This document shows, one piece after another, positions 56,651 to 64,000 of a DNA stretch of 64,000 bases. The position numbers were made by a program, and so were the translations under genes. The DNA lies in assembly GCF_900564155.1 (NCBI RefSeq), contig NZ_LS999839.1, positions 1,671,097 through 1,735,096 on the forward strand, given 5' to 3'. This stretch comes from Pedobacter schmidteae. Its GTDB lineage: Bacteria > Bacteroidota > Bacteroidia > Sphingobacteriales > Sphingobacteriaceae. Every line of letters begins with the position of its first letter. Positions within the stretch are counted from its first letter, which is position 1. The notes beneath the pieces were generated by a model that searched no databases, had not been told where the DNA came from, and saw only the letters and a program-made list of their open reading frames with translations.

Positions 56651-59428
56651 ATGTCATCAAAAGACCAGCGTTCATCAACTAATGAAAGTAATCGCATCAG
56701 CGCATTGCATGGCTATAATATTCTTGATACCCCAATAGAATATCAATTCGATAATATAGCCAGACTTGCCTCGCTGATATGTGATGCGCCTATTGCGCTC
56801 ATCGCATTGGTTGATGAAGAAAGGATATGGTTTAAATCTTCCATAGGAATTACATTTAATGAAATGCCGAGAGGCATTTCATTTTGTGAACAAACCATCC
56901 TGAGTGAGCAGGAGAATGTCTATGAAGTCTATGATGCACAGTTGGATGAACTGTTCAAAAATCATCCTTCGGTAATTAATGAACCTTATGTGAGGTCGTA
57001 TGCCGGGGCCCCCTTAATTGATGAGGATGGCTTTAAACTGGGTACAGTCTGCATTTTTGATGTGGTACCGCGGACACTTACTGCTGCGCAGAAGGAAGGG
57101 CTGGAAACGCTATCCAGAGAGGTGATGACCCACATCACCCTAAAAAGAAAAAGTGCTGAACTGGCCGCAAATACACAGCGTTTTGAAGATTTATTGAATA
57201 TCTCAGCTGTGTCGCCGGAAATCCATTGTATTCTTGACAACAACGGGACGTTGTTGTTTATCAATAATGCGGTGACCACCATATTGGAATATAGTGTTGA
57301 GGAAGCAACAGGTCTGAATATCTGGGGTTTTTGCCATCGCGATGATGTAAATCGGGTGGTGACGATTATAGAAGACGGGCTAAGGAAAAGAATCAAGGAA
57401 TTTTTGGTCGACTTTAGGGTGGTCAGCAAGACGGGCATTATTCGATGGATTAGCTGGACCATGGTAGCCAAAAATAACCGTTGGTATGCTTATGGAAGGG
57501 ATATTACAGAGAGTAAAAAGGTTGAACATGAACTGATGAAGCTTTCGTTTGTAGCCAGTAAGGTAAACAATGCGATTGTCATTAATGATGCCGATAATCA
57601 TGTAACATGGGTAAATGAAGCTTTTGAAAAAATCACCGGATTTAATCTGGAAGATTTGAAAGGAAAGCGGCTGGGCGATTTAATAGCCGGCCCTGAAACA
57701 GATTTAAAGTTGCTGGAGCAGGCCAGATCACTTACTAAAAAAAACCAATCGTTTACAGTAGATATGTTGGCTTATCGAAAAGATAAGCGCCCCATTTGGT
57801 TGTCCATTTATAATACCGTGGTGTTTAATGAAAAAGGAGAGGTGGAGACCGAGGTGGAAATCATTATCGACATTACAGACAAAAAGAAGGCCGAGGAGGA
57901 ATTGCAGGTGTTGTCGCTTGTAGCCAGTGAAACTAATACTGGTGTCAATATCTCCGACCCCGAAGGTAAAACCACCTGGGTGAATCAATCTCTGGAAAAA
58001 CTTACCGGTTATGATTTGGCCGAGCTGCAGGGACATAGATTGGGAGATGTGTTGTCGGGAGATAACGATGTTGAGCAGCTGCGATTAATTGAGGAGTCGA
58101 GGAGGAAGGCCGAAAATAAAGAATCTTATTCTATCGAAGTTCAGGCCAGGAAAAAAGATGGGACAATAGTATGGTTGTCGATTTCAAATACCCCCGTAAT
58201 TGATGCTATGGGTAAATTGGAAAGGCAGATTGAGCTGATTACAGATATTACCCAGCGCAAGGAGGTAGAGCGGGAACTTGTGGAAGCAAAGGAGCAGGCA
58301 CTTCAACTCAGTGAAGCAAAAGAGATGTTTCTTTCGGTGATGAGTCATGAGATCAGGACCCCGTTGAATGCGGTGATTGGTATGACGCATTTGCTGATGG
58401 ATAATGACCCTAAGCTATCGCAGGTAGAGGATTTAAATATCCTGAAATTCTCGGGAGAAAACCTGCTGAACATCATTAATGATATCCTTGATTTTACGAA
58501 AATAGAAACTGGGAACCTAAAGCTGGAACCTATGCCCTTTAGCATGAAGGCACTGGCTACAGATATCATCACTTCGCTAAGTGTAAATGCTGCAAAAAAA
58601 GAGAATAAGCTAAGACTGGACTACGATGAGGCTATCCCCGAACTGGTTTCCGGAGATAAGACCAGGCTTTACCAGATTCTGATGAACTTATTGGGAAATG
58701 CCATCAAGTTTACCGACCATGGTGAAGTTGTTTTGCGACTTAAACTAGTCTTTGTTCATCAGGACAGTACCGAAATTCATTTCGAAGTGATGGATAACGG
58801 AATTGGCATACCAAAAGATAAACTGTCCTATATTTTTGAAACCTTTACTCAAGCTAAAACAGATATTTCGAGAAAATATGGAGGCACGGGCTTAGGATTA
58901 GCGATTACCAAAAAACTGTTGCAGCTTTATCATGCTGATATTCATGTAAACAGTATAGAAGGCGAGGGGACTTGTTTTTCTTTTACCCTGAATTTAGGGA
59001 AAGCTGTTGCCGAAACGTCCAGCTTGCCTCAATTTCCGCAGTTTGTTACTTTTGCCGGGAAGAAGGTGTTGGTTGTAGATGACAATGAGATTAATGTTTT
59101 AATCGCAAAACGAATCCTGGGGAAATTTGGATTAGATATCGATGCCGCCTTTAATGGTGAAGAGGCTATTGAAAAAGTCCAGGCGAATAGTTATGACCTG
59201 ATTTTTATGGATATTAAAATGCCGGGAATCGACGGTTTTGAGACAACCAGACAGATCAGACGTATGTCAGGAGATTATTTCAGGACCATTCCTATTATTG
59301 CCTTGACTGCCTCTACACTCCATAATGAATACAGTAAGTTTAAAGCTTCGGGCATGAACGGACACATTCTGAAACCTTTCAAGCCTGAGGAGATCAGAAG
59401 CTTGCTTTCTTCCTATTTATATCACTAG
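56651..59428 (+). CDS. Soluble hybrid sensor histidine kinase (GAF-PAS-PAS-PAS-HisKA-HATPase-REC)
   Basis: The 925-residue protein has no signal peptide or membrane helix. Order: GAF domain at about 22-165 (ALVDEERIWFKSSIGI, GAPLIDEDGFKLGTVCIFD), PAS 1 at 178-295, PAS 2 at about 300-415 and PAS 3 at about 420-540, HisKA with phospho-acceptor H566 in SVMSHEIRTPLNAVIG, HATPase with LMNLLGNAIKFT, DNGIGIPKDKL and GGTGLGLAI, and a receiver domain with D854 in DLIFMDIKMPG. PAS 2 and 3 are clearly duplicated and carry LOV-like surroundings (LIAGPETD) but no flavin-binding cysteine. No response regulator gene is adjacent, so the output partner is unknown. Confidence 0.95.
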   Translation: MSSKDQRSSTNESNRISALHGYNILDTPIEYQFDNIARLASLICDAPIALIALVDEERIWFKSSIGITFNEMPRGISFCEQTILSEQENVYEVYDAQLDELFKNHPSVINEPYVRSYAGAPLIDEDGFKLGTVCIFDVVPRTLTAAQKEGLETLSREVMTHITLKRKSAELAANTQRFEDLLNISAVSPEIHCILDNNGTLLFINNAVTTILEYSVEEATGLNIWGFCHRDDVNRVVTIIEDGLRKRIKEFLVDFRVVSKTGIIRWISWTMVAKNNRWYAYGRDITESKKVEHELMKLSFVASKVNNAIVINDADNHVTWVNEAFEKITGFNLEDLKGKRLGDLIAGPETDLKLLEQARSLTKKNQSFTVDMLAYRKDKRPIWLSIYNTVVFNEKGEVETEVEIIIDITDKKKAEEELQVLSLVASETNTGVNISDPEGKTTWVNQSLEKLTGYDLAELQGHRLGDVLSGDNDVEQLRLIEESRRKAENKESYSIEVQARKKDGTIVWLSISNTPVIDAMGKLERQIELITDITQRKEVERELVEAKEQALQLSEAKEMFLSVMSHEIRTPLNAVIGMTHLLMDNDPKLSQVEDLNILKFSGENLLNIINDILDFTKIETGNLKLEPMPFSMKALATDIITSLSVNAAKKENKLRLDYDEAIPELVSGDKTRLYQILMNLLGNAIKFTDHGEVVLRLKLVFVHQDSTEIHFEVMDNGIGIPKDKLSYIFETFTQAKTDISRKYGGTGLGLAITKKLLQLYHADIHVNSIEGEGTCFSFTLNLGKAVAETSSLPQFPQFVTFAGKKVLVVDDNEINVLIAKRILGKFGLDIDAAFNGEEAIEKVQANSYDLIFMDIKMPGIDGFETTRQIRRMSGDYFRTIPIIALTASTLHNEYSKFKASGMNGHILKPFKPEEIRSLLSSYLYH

Positions 59429-59477
59429 AGTATTTAATGAATAATGACCTGGGAAATCCAAAACCGGTTAAAAGATA

Positions 59478-59516
59478 AAGGGCCGACAATTCACGAGTGT
59501 GAAGTAGTCGACCCTT
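59478..59516. terminator. Two-stage hairpin between convergent genes
   Basis: AAGGGCCGAC (59478-59487) and GTCGACCCTT (59507-59516) pair with one mismatch, enclosing a second stem TTCAC/GTGAA (59490-59494, 59499-59503) with a 4-base loop. It lies between the end of the kinase gene and the convergent ComF-like gene and could end either transcript, although no T-run follows directly. T-runs on the plus strand appear farther on, near 59576 and 59598. The whole gap 59429-59631 holds no gene I can support. Confidence 0.4.
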
Positions 59517-59631
59517 AAATTAACGCTCTCACAACAAAGATGAGAATTATTTTTGAACTGCCAAATATATCTTCATTTTTTTTTGTCAGATTATTGTTTT
59601 TTTTGAAAATCATCGTTTTTATGCTCCTTAT

Positions 59632-60330
59632 TTATTCTGCAAATGCTACAGTAGCTATGCTTAATTTTCCGATTTTCTGTTTTAGCAATACCAGACTGCA
59701 AGCCTCAAGGGTTGCTCCGGTAGTAATCACATCATCTACCAATAAGATATGTTTGCCTTTTATGTGAGCGGCATTTGTCACGGAAAAAACAGTCTGCATA
59801 TTTTTGAATCGGCTATACCTTCCTTTTTTTGTTTGGCTTCGGGTGCTCCGGCTGCGTAGCAGGCATTTTGTGTCTACAGGCAAGCCTAACGTTTTAGAAA
59901 TCCCATCGGCGATACACTTGCTTTGGTTGTAACCTCTTGCGCTTTCCCTACTTGGGTGTAGGGGTACGGGGATGATGATGTCTATATCTTTATAGGAAGT
60001 GCCTGCTTGCAATTTGGCTGCTATCATGCTCCCCAGTTTTACACCCAGGTCTTTCCGGCCCTTGTATTTTAAGCTATGGATAATGTTTTGGGTGCGACTG
60101 CCCTTTTTAAAATGCAGGAGCGACATGACTGCGTTACAGGGCACGCGACCCCATAACTGTCTGGCCGCTTTATTTTCGGCATGCAGGTGGTGGTCTGTAT
60201 AGGGCAACTGGTATATACATTTTGTACACAGCTGTTGCTCACCAGGATATAGGTAGGCCCCGCATGCGCAGCACAGGTTGGGAAATAGGAGGCCAATCAG
60301 GTCTCTAAAAAGAAGTTTTAACCACATCAT
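59632..60330 (-). CDS. ComF-family phosphoribosyltransferase-like protein
   Basis: The 232-residue protein has an N-terminal zinc-ribbon-like set of cysteines (C20, C21, C23, C35, C38 in LCCACGAYLYPGEQQLCTKC) and a type I phosphoribosyltransferase fold with IIIPVPLHPSRESARGYNQS and the PRPP loop HILLVDDVITTGATLEAC near residues 190-207. ComF proteins take part in DNA uptake in naturally competent bacteria, where the role is thought to involve single-stranded DNA entering the cytosol; many non-competent bacteria also keep it. It follows rlmN by 42 bp on the same strand. The start overlaps a small ACCACA/TGTGGT dyad. Confidence 0.94.
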   Translation of the reverse strand: MMWLKLLFRDLIGLLFPNLCCACGAYLYPGEQQLCTKCIYQLPYTDHHLHAENKAARQLWGRVPCNAVMSLLHFKKGSRTQNIIHSLKYKGRKDLGVKLGSMIAAKLQAGTSYKDIDIIIPVPLHPSRESARGYNQSKCIADGISKTLGLPVDTKCLLRSRSTRSQTKKGRYSRFKNMQTVFSVTNAAHIKGKHILLVDDVITTGATLEACSLVLLKQKIGKLSIATVAFAE

Positions 60331-60372
60331 GTGGTCAATCTAAGCTGTTTAGGCGTTTCGTTGGTAAAAAAA

Positions 60373-61422
60373 TTAATTTTGTTGTTTAACAGCCAGTTGT
60401 CCACATGCTGCATCAATGTCCTTACCGCGGCTGCGTCTGATATTGGTGGTTATCCCCTGATTTTTAAGGTAATTCGAAAAGGCATCTATTTTATCGCCCT
60501 CGGCATTGATAAAATCTGCAAACTGAATTGGGTTGTACTCAATCAGATTGACTTTGCAGGGGATGTGCTTACAGAATTTGGCCAGTTCCATTGCATCTTC
60601 AATTTCATCGTTAAAATGATTAAAAACGATATACTCGTAAGTTACAGGATTCTTGGTTTTGGCAAAATAATATTTTAAGGAATCGGCAAGCGCCTTTAAT
60701 GAATTGTGCTCATTGATGGGCATGATTTCATTACGTTTCTTATCATTTGCGGCATGCAGGGACAAAGCAAGATTAAATTTTGCACCATCGTCGGCCAGTT
60801 TTTTAATCATTTTGGAAATACCGGCGGTAGAAACGGTGATGCGTTTATAAGACATGTTTAATCCGTCGGGAGCAGTAATGCGCTCGATAGATTTCATCAC
60901 ATTGGCATAGTTGAGCAGGGGCTCGCCCATTCCCATATAAACAATATTGGTAAGAGGGGCGTTGTAGTTTTTCCTGGCCTGCTGATCAATTAATACCACC
61001 TGATCGTAGATCTCGTCGGCGTTGAGGTTCCGCTTACGGTCCATATACCCTGTCGCACAGAATTTGCAGGTCAGGCTGCAACCTACCTGAGAGCTTACAC
61101 AGGCGGTCATCCTATCGTCCATAGGGATCAATACCCCTTCAACTATGTTGCCGTCGTATAATCTAAATGCATTTTTGATGGTATGGTCGCTGCTGAATTG
61201 CGCATTGTTTACCTCTACAACATTAATGGCATAATGTTCATCCAGTTTATTTCTGAGTTCTTTAGAAAGATTGCTCATTTCGGCAAATGAACGTGCCGAT
61301 TTTTCCCATAGCCATTGATAAACCTGTTTTGCCCTATAGGCAGGTTCCTTCATATCAGTAAAGTGCTGTTGAAGTTGTGGAAGGTCTAATGAACGGATGT
61401 CTATTTTATTTGTCGCAGGCAT
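60373..61422 (-). CDS. rlmN: 23S rRNA A2503 / tRNA A37 C2-methyltransferase (radical SAM)
   Basis: The 349-residue protein carries the radical-SAM cluster motif C115-x3-C119-x2-C122 in SQVGCSLTCKFCATG, the MGMGEPLLNY motif, and the conserved catalytic region near the C-terminus (IDAACGQLAVKQQ), with the cysteine that forms the methylated intermediate. RlmN methylates adenosine 2503 of 23S rRNA and A37 of certain tRNAs, using SAM twice. A TACCTTTG box (61437-61430 on the minus strand) lies 8 bp before the ATG. Confidence 0.97.
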   Translation of the reverse strand: MPATNKIDIRSLDLPQLQQHFTDMKEPAYRAKQVYQWLWEKSARSFAEMSNLSKELRNKLDEHYAINVVEVNNAQFSSDHTIKNAFRLYDGNIVEGVLIPMDDRMTACVSSQVGCSLTCKFCATGYMDRKRNLNADEIYDQVVLIDQQARKNYNAPLTNIVYMGMGEPLLNYANVMKSIERITAPDGLNMSYKRITVSTAGISKMIKKLADDGAKFNLALSLHAANDKKRNEIMPINEHNSLKALADSLKYYFAKTKNPVTYEYIVFNHFNDEIEDAMELAKFCKHIPCKVNLIEYNPIQFADFINAEGDKIDAFSNYLKNQGITTNIRRSRGKDIDAACGQLAVKQQN

Positions 61423-61429
61423 TTAAATG

Positions 61430-61437
61430 CAAAGGTA
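61430..61437 (-). promoter_or_regulatory. Possible -7 box of rlmN
   Basis: The minus strand reads TACCTTTG, a TAnnTTTG match, only 7 bp upstream of the rlmN ATG, so the message would be leaderless or nearly so. No clear -33 box accompanies it. Confidence 0.35.
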
Positions 61438-61486
61438 CCAAAAAAATGTAATACGAATGGTCGTAATAGCGTAAAGCTATGTCTGG

Positions 61487-62548
61487 TTATCGTTTCGGGC
61501 TTCTGGTTTTTGCTCCTGGTGTGCCAGATTTTCCATTGCCTGGTCTTACCGGTCTTTTACTTGGACCACCAGATTTGAACCAGTCATTGCCTGCTGAGCT
61601 TCCTTTTGACTTCGCTGCGGCGGGAACTTTACCAAAGGATTTACCCTTACCACCGGCAGGACGATCTTCTCTGGTCATAGAAGCGGGTGCTTTTTTACCC
61701 GATCTTTTTCCCGGAGGTTTAGCGGCAGCAGTTCTTGACCGACCTGGAGTAATATTCGCTAAAAAATCATCGTCAGCTTTTGCTTTGGGCTTTTTATTTA
61801 TGCGCTTTGGTGCAGAGGCAGCTTCTAAAGTGCTTGATTTTGCCACCAGATTAAATATTTCGGTTTGCTCTTCCGGAGTCAGTTCACGCCATTCGCCCAC
61901 GGGGATGCCTTTAAGGCTGATATTCATGATGCGGACACGCTCCAGCTTGGTCACCTCAAAGCCGAAGTGTTCACACATTCTTCTGATCTGTCGATTTAGT
62001 CCCTGAATCAGGATAATTCTAAATGTAAAGGTGCTTTCCTGTTGTACTTTACATTTTTTTGTCATTACACCAAGCACCGGAACACCTTTGGCCATGCCGG
62101 CAATGAACGACTCAGTAACCGGTTTGTTTACAGTAACGACGTATTCTTTTTCATGATTGTTGCCTGCACGCAGAATTTTGTTGACCAGATCGCCGTTGTT
62201 GGTCAGGAAAATCAAACCCTGAGAATCTTTGTCCAACCGGCCGATGGGAAATACCCTTTCGCTATGGTTTACATGGTCAACAATATTGCTTTTTACGCCA
62301 GCTTCGGTGGTGCTGGTAATCCCTACGGGTTTGTTGTACGCAATTAGAATAGAGTTTTCAACCTGTTTTGGTTCTATGGATTGCCCATTTACCGTAACGA
62401 TATCGCCAAAAAATACTTTGTCGCCTACTTTGGCTTTTTTGCCATTAATAAATACGTTTCCTTGCTCAATATATCTGTCGGCTGCTCTTCTGGAACAAAG
62501 GCCGCTTTCACTTATGTATTTATTTAATCTTGTAGTAGAATCAGACAT
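61487..62548 (-). CDS. rluF: RluF-like 23S rRNA pseudouridine synthase with long basic tail
   Basis: The 353-residue protein starts with an S4 RNA-binding domain ([20 protein letters not shown] at 6-25) and has the RsuA/RluB/E/F catalytic motif [18 protein letters not shown] with D106 as nucleophile, then KEYVVTV and [17 protein letters not shown]. RluF makes pseudouridine 2604 in E. coli 23S rRNA; the sub-type is inferred from the catalytic region. About 110 extra residues after 240 are rich in Lys, Ala, Gly, Pro and Ser, low complexity and strongly basic, probably for RNA contact. A perfect 16-bp inverted repeat lies directly upstream. Confidence 0.93.
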   Translation of the reverse strand: MSDSTTRLNKYISESGLCSRRAADRYIEQGNVFINGKKAKVGDKVFFGDIVTVNGQSIEPKQVENSILIAYNKPVGITSTTEAGVKSNIVDHVNHSERVFPIGRLDKDSQGLIFLTNNGDLVNKILRAGNNHEKEYVVTVNKPVTESFIAGMAKGVPVLGVMTKKCKVQQESTFTFRIILIQGLNRQIRRMCEHFGFEVTKLERVRIMNISLKGIPVGEWRELTPEEQTEIFNLVAKSSTLEAASAPKRINKKPKAKADDDFLANITPGRSRTAAAKPPGKRSGKKAPASMTREDRPAGGKGKSFGKVPAAAKSKGSSAGNDWFKSGGPSKRPVRPGNGKSGTPGAKTRSPKR

Positions 62549-62551
62549 GCG

Positions 62552-62600
62552 TATGGGTATAAATTGAAATTATTTACAAAGAAATCAATTTATACCCATA
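62552..62600. promoter_or_regulatory. 16-bp perfect inverted repeat upstream of rluF
   Basis: TATGGGTATAAATTGA (62552-62567) and TCAATTTATACCCATA (62585-62600) are perfect arms around a 17-bp loop. It ends 3 bp before the rluF ATG and lies in the 90-bp gap behind the DinB-like gene. In rluF mRNA it would fold just before the start; it could also be an operator or the end of the dinB-like transcript, but no T-run supports a terminator. Confidence 0.55.
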
Positions 62601-62638
62601 TAAACTATCAAAATATTTTAAAGTGCTGTTATTGAAGG

Positions 62639-63130
62639 TTACGCCTCATCTGCACTTGGTCCGTAACTGCCGGGGATAGGGATGTTTAATAAACGCAGAC
62701 ACACGCCCAATTGTGCCCGGTGATGAATGATCTGACTCAAGCTCATCCTGATGATGGCGGCTTTTGATTCTTCTGTGTAAACCTGTTGGCCATTTCTTAG
62801 TGTCCATGTTTTATCCAGCAAAGCCTCATTTTCGGCTTTAAGTTCAGTTCTGCCATCTTCAAGCGACCGCTCAAAATAAGCAAGCAATTCTTCTGTAGAA
62901 TTGATGGGTTGTGGGGTATAAGGATTTGTAGCGAAATCAAGCTCATCAGTGGTTATGGCCATTGTAATCCAGGTAGGTAATTCTGCGATGTGGGTAGACA
63001 GGGCTTTGATGGTCATGCTTTTTGGGTGCAACTGCCAGTCAAATTTATCCGTTGGGATTCTTGATAACATTTTGCGGGTAGTCAGGGCTTCCTGCTCCAA
63101 CTCCGCTAGGTACATATTTATTCTGCTCAT
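62639..63130 (-). CDS. DinB-fold protein, possible metal-dependent thiol-transferase-like
   Basis: From ATG 63130 (MSRINMYLAELEQEALTTRK) the protein has 163 residues; an ATG at 63163 adds 11 residues without family support. It is the four-helix DinB/YfiT fold: a helix-1 motif EQEALTTRKMLSRIPTDKF, the metal-ligand histidine in LSTHIAELPTW and a second set in MSLSQIIHHRAQLGVCLRLL. Members include bacillithiol- and mycothiol-type transferases and enzymes of unknown function; what this one does is unknown. Confidence 0.9.
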   Translation of the reverse strand: MSRINMYLAELEQEALTTRKMLSRIPTDKFDWQLHPKSMTIKALSTHIAELPTWITMAITTDELDFATNPYTPQPINSTEELLAYFERSLEDGRTELKAENEALLDKTWTLRNGQQVYTEESKAAIIRMSLSQIIHHRAQLGVCLRLLNIPIPGSYGPSADEA

Positions 63131-63200
63131 AGTTCTTTTGTTTTGCTTGTACAAAGAAAACATGGGCGAGTGACAACCCTATGGCAGTCTGTTTTTCAGG

Positions 63201-64000
63201 TTAAATTTTATTTGAAATAAAAGGGAAATCTTTGTTTTCAATATGCTGATTGATCATGATATCCTGTATTTTTTTGACAATACCAGGTTGTTGGTCTGCA
63301 ATGTTTTTGGCTTCTTTAGGATCGGTATTGAGATCATATAGAAAAACCGGGCCATTGGGATTCTTTTTTACATTTTCTTTAATGCCTTTCCATTTTCCTA
63401 TTCTGACAGCCTGCCGTCCCCCGTCTTCATGAAATTCCCAGTATAAAAAATCATGTTGTTTTTGGCGACTGTTTTGCACAAATGTTGGAAGGATAGAGAT
63501 TCCGTCTGTTTTACCGGCGAGTGGCTGGCCAATTAGTTCAGCAAAAGTTGGCATGAAATCCCAAAATGCTCCAATATGGTCGGAAATGGTTGCTGCTTTA
63601 ATTTTACCCGGCCAGTAAGCAATCATGGGTTCGCGGATGCCGCCTTCGGTAAGTTGTCTTTTTATTCCCTTAAACCCACCGCTGCTGTTAAAGAAGTTGG
63701 GGTCATTGCCCCCTTCCTGATGCGGTCCATTGTCGCTGGTAAATACAATTAGCGTTTGTTTATCCAATCCCAATTTTTTAAGTTGTGTAATTACTTCACC
63801 CACGTAGTTGTCTAGTTTGGTCACCATTGCCGCATAAGCCGCATGAGGATATGCCTGTGGCTGATAGCCATTGCCGTCCCAATTGTGCGATACTGCCTTG
63901 GGTTGTTCATTAAATTTCTTTTTGTAATGTGCAAAGATCGGGTCTCCATCTGGCAATTGCAGGCCGGCATGTGGTAATGTATAGGCCAGATACATAAAAA
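63201..64000 (-). CDS. Sulfatase (C-terminal part; N-terminus outside the window)
   Basis: The frame is open to the window edge, and the visible about 266 residues are the C-terminal half of an arylsulfatase-type enzyme: YLAYTLPHAGLQLPDG, IVFTSDNGPHQEGGNDPNFF, KGIKRQLTEGGIREPMIAYW, GISILPTFV and LYDLNTDPKEAKNIADQQ. These match the S1 sulfatase family, which removes sulfate esters from glycans or small molecules, often in the periplasm. The catalytic Cys/Ser-x-P-x-R lies upstream, outside the window. Such enzymes are frequent in Pedobacter-like bacteria that degrade sulfated glycans; the substrate here is unknown. Confidence 0.94.
   Translation of the reverse strand, partial: FMYLAYTLPHAGLQLPDGDPIFAHYKKKFNEQPKAVSHNWDGNGYQPQAYPHAAYAAMVTKLDNYVGEVITQLKKLGLDKQTLIVFTSDNGPHQEGGNDPNFFNSSGGFKGIKRQLTEGGIREPMIAYWPGKIKAATISDHIGAFWDFMPTFAELIGQPLAGKTDGISILPTFVQNSRQKQHDFLYWEFHEDGGRQAVRIGKWKGIKENVKKNPNGPVFLYDLNTDPKEAKNIADQQPGIVKKIQDIMINQHIENKDFPFISNKI

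Noticed and set aside
57541..57900. PAS 2 of the hybrid kinase as a LOV photoreceptor
   Set aside because: The surroundings match but the adduct-forming cysteine is absent.
59540..59767. Plus-strand open frame of 75 codons between the kinase and ComF-like genes
   Set aside because: AT-rich, hydrophobic low-complexity translation that runs into the end of the ComF-like gene on the other strand; no start context or family match.

Overview
The window looks like chromosome from a Bacteroidota of the family Sphingobacteriaceae, most likely Pedobacter or a close relative. This rests on four things: a SprF/PorP-type partner and a giant secreted protein ending in a gliding-motility-type sorting domain (type IX secretion, T9SS); an UpxY-type antiterminator in a polysaccharide locus; promoter boxes of the TAnnTTTG type instead of E. 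coli -10 boxes; and a sulfatase at the edge. I saw no tRNA, rRNA, CRISPR array, prophage or insertion sequence. No intergenic gap exceeds 300 bp.

Bases 1-25230 are a capsule/exopolysaccharide locus. On the minus strand, transcription runs from about 23700 down to base 1: Wza-like export lipoprotein, Wzc-like chain-length regulator/tyrosine kinase, UpxY antiterminator, a glycosyltransferase, the Wzm/Wzt ABC exporter, a methyltransferase, a deacetylase-glycosyltransferase fusion, a WbsX-like protein, a long run of GT2 and GT4 glycosyltransferases, a Wzy-like polymerase and a WcaF-like acetyltransferase cut by the window edge. Most junctions overlap, so this is probably one translationally coupled operon. 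A divergent pair on the plus strand (GT2 enzyme and PHP-type tyrosine phosphatase) completes the kinase/phosphatase control pair.

Bases 25490-32834 are an L-rhamnose catabolic operon: transporter, fused rhamnulose-phosphate aldolase/lactaldehyde dehydrogenase, RhaI-type isomerase, FGGY kinase and GntR-type regulator. Palindromic intergenic elements, two of them related copies, sit behind genes here.

Bases 32896-51679 (minus strand) hold an AraC-type membrane regulator, then a 14.7-kb gene for a lectin/DUF11-repeat surface protein of about 4888 residues, its SprF/PorP partner and an OmpA-family protein: a T9SS giant-adhesin cassette.

Bases 51854-64000 are mostly housekeeping: a deoxynucleotidase divergent from a DeoR regulator with two matching 16-bp palindromic operators, dxs, glyA, a soluble GAF/PAS hybrid histidine kinase, ComF-like phosphoribosyltransferase, rlmN, an RluF-like pseudouridine synthase, a DinB-fold protein and a truncated sulfatase.

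I found no clearly new defence or mobile system. The best leads are the paired DeoR operators, the small intergenic repeat family, the giant-adhesin cassette, the deacetylase-GT fusion with altered catalytic motifs in both halves, and the mixed Wzy/ABC-exporter logic of the polysaccharide locus.
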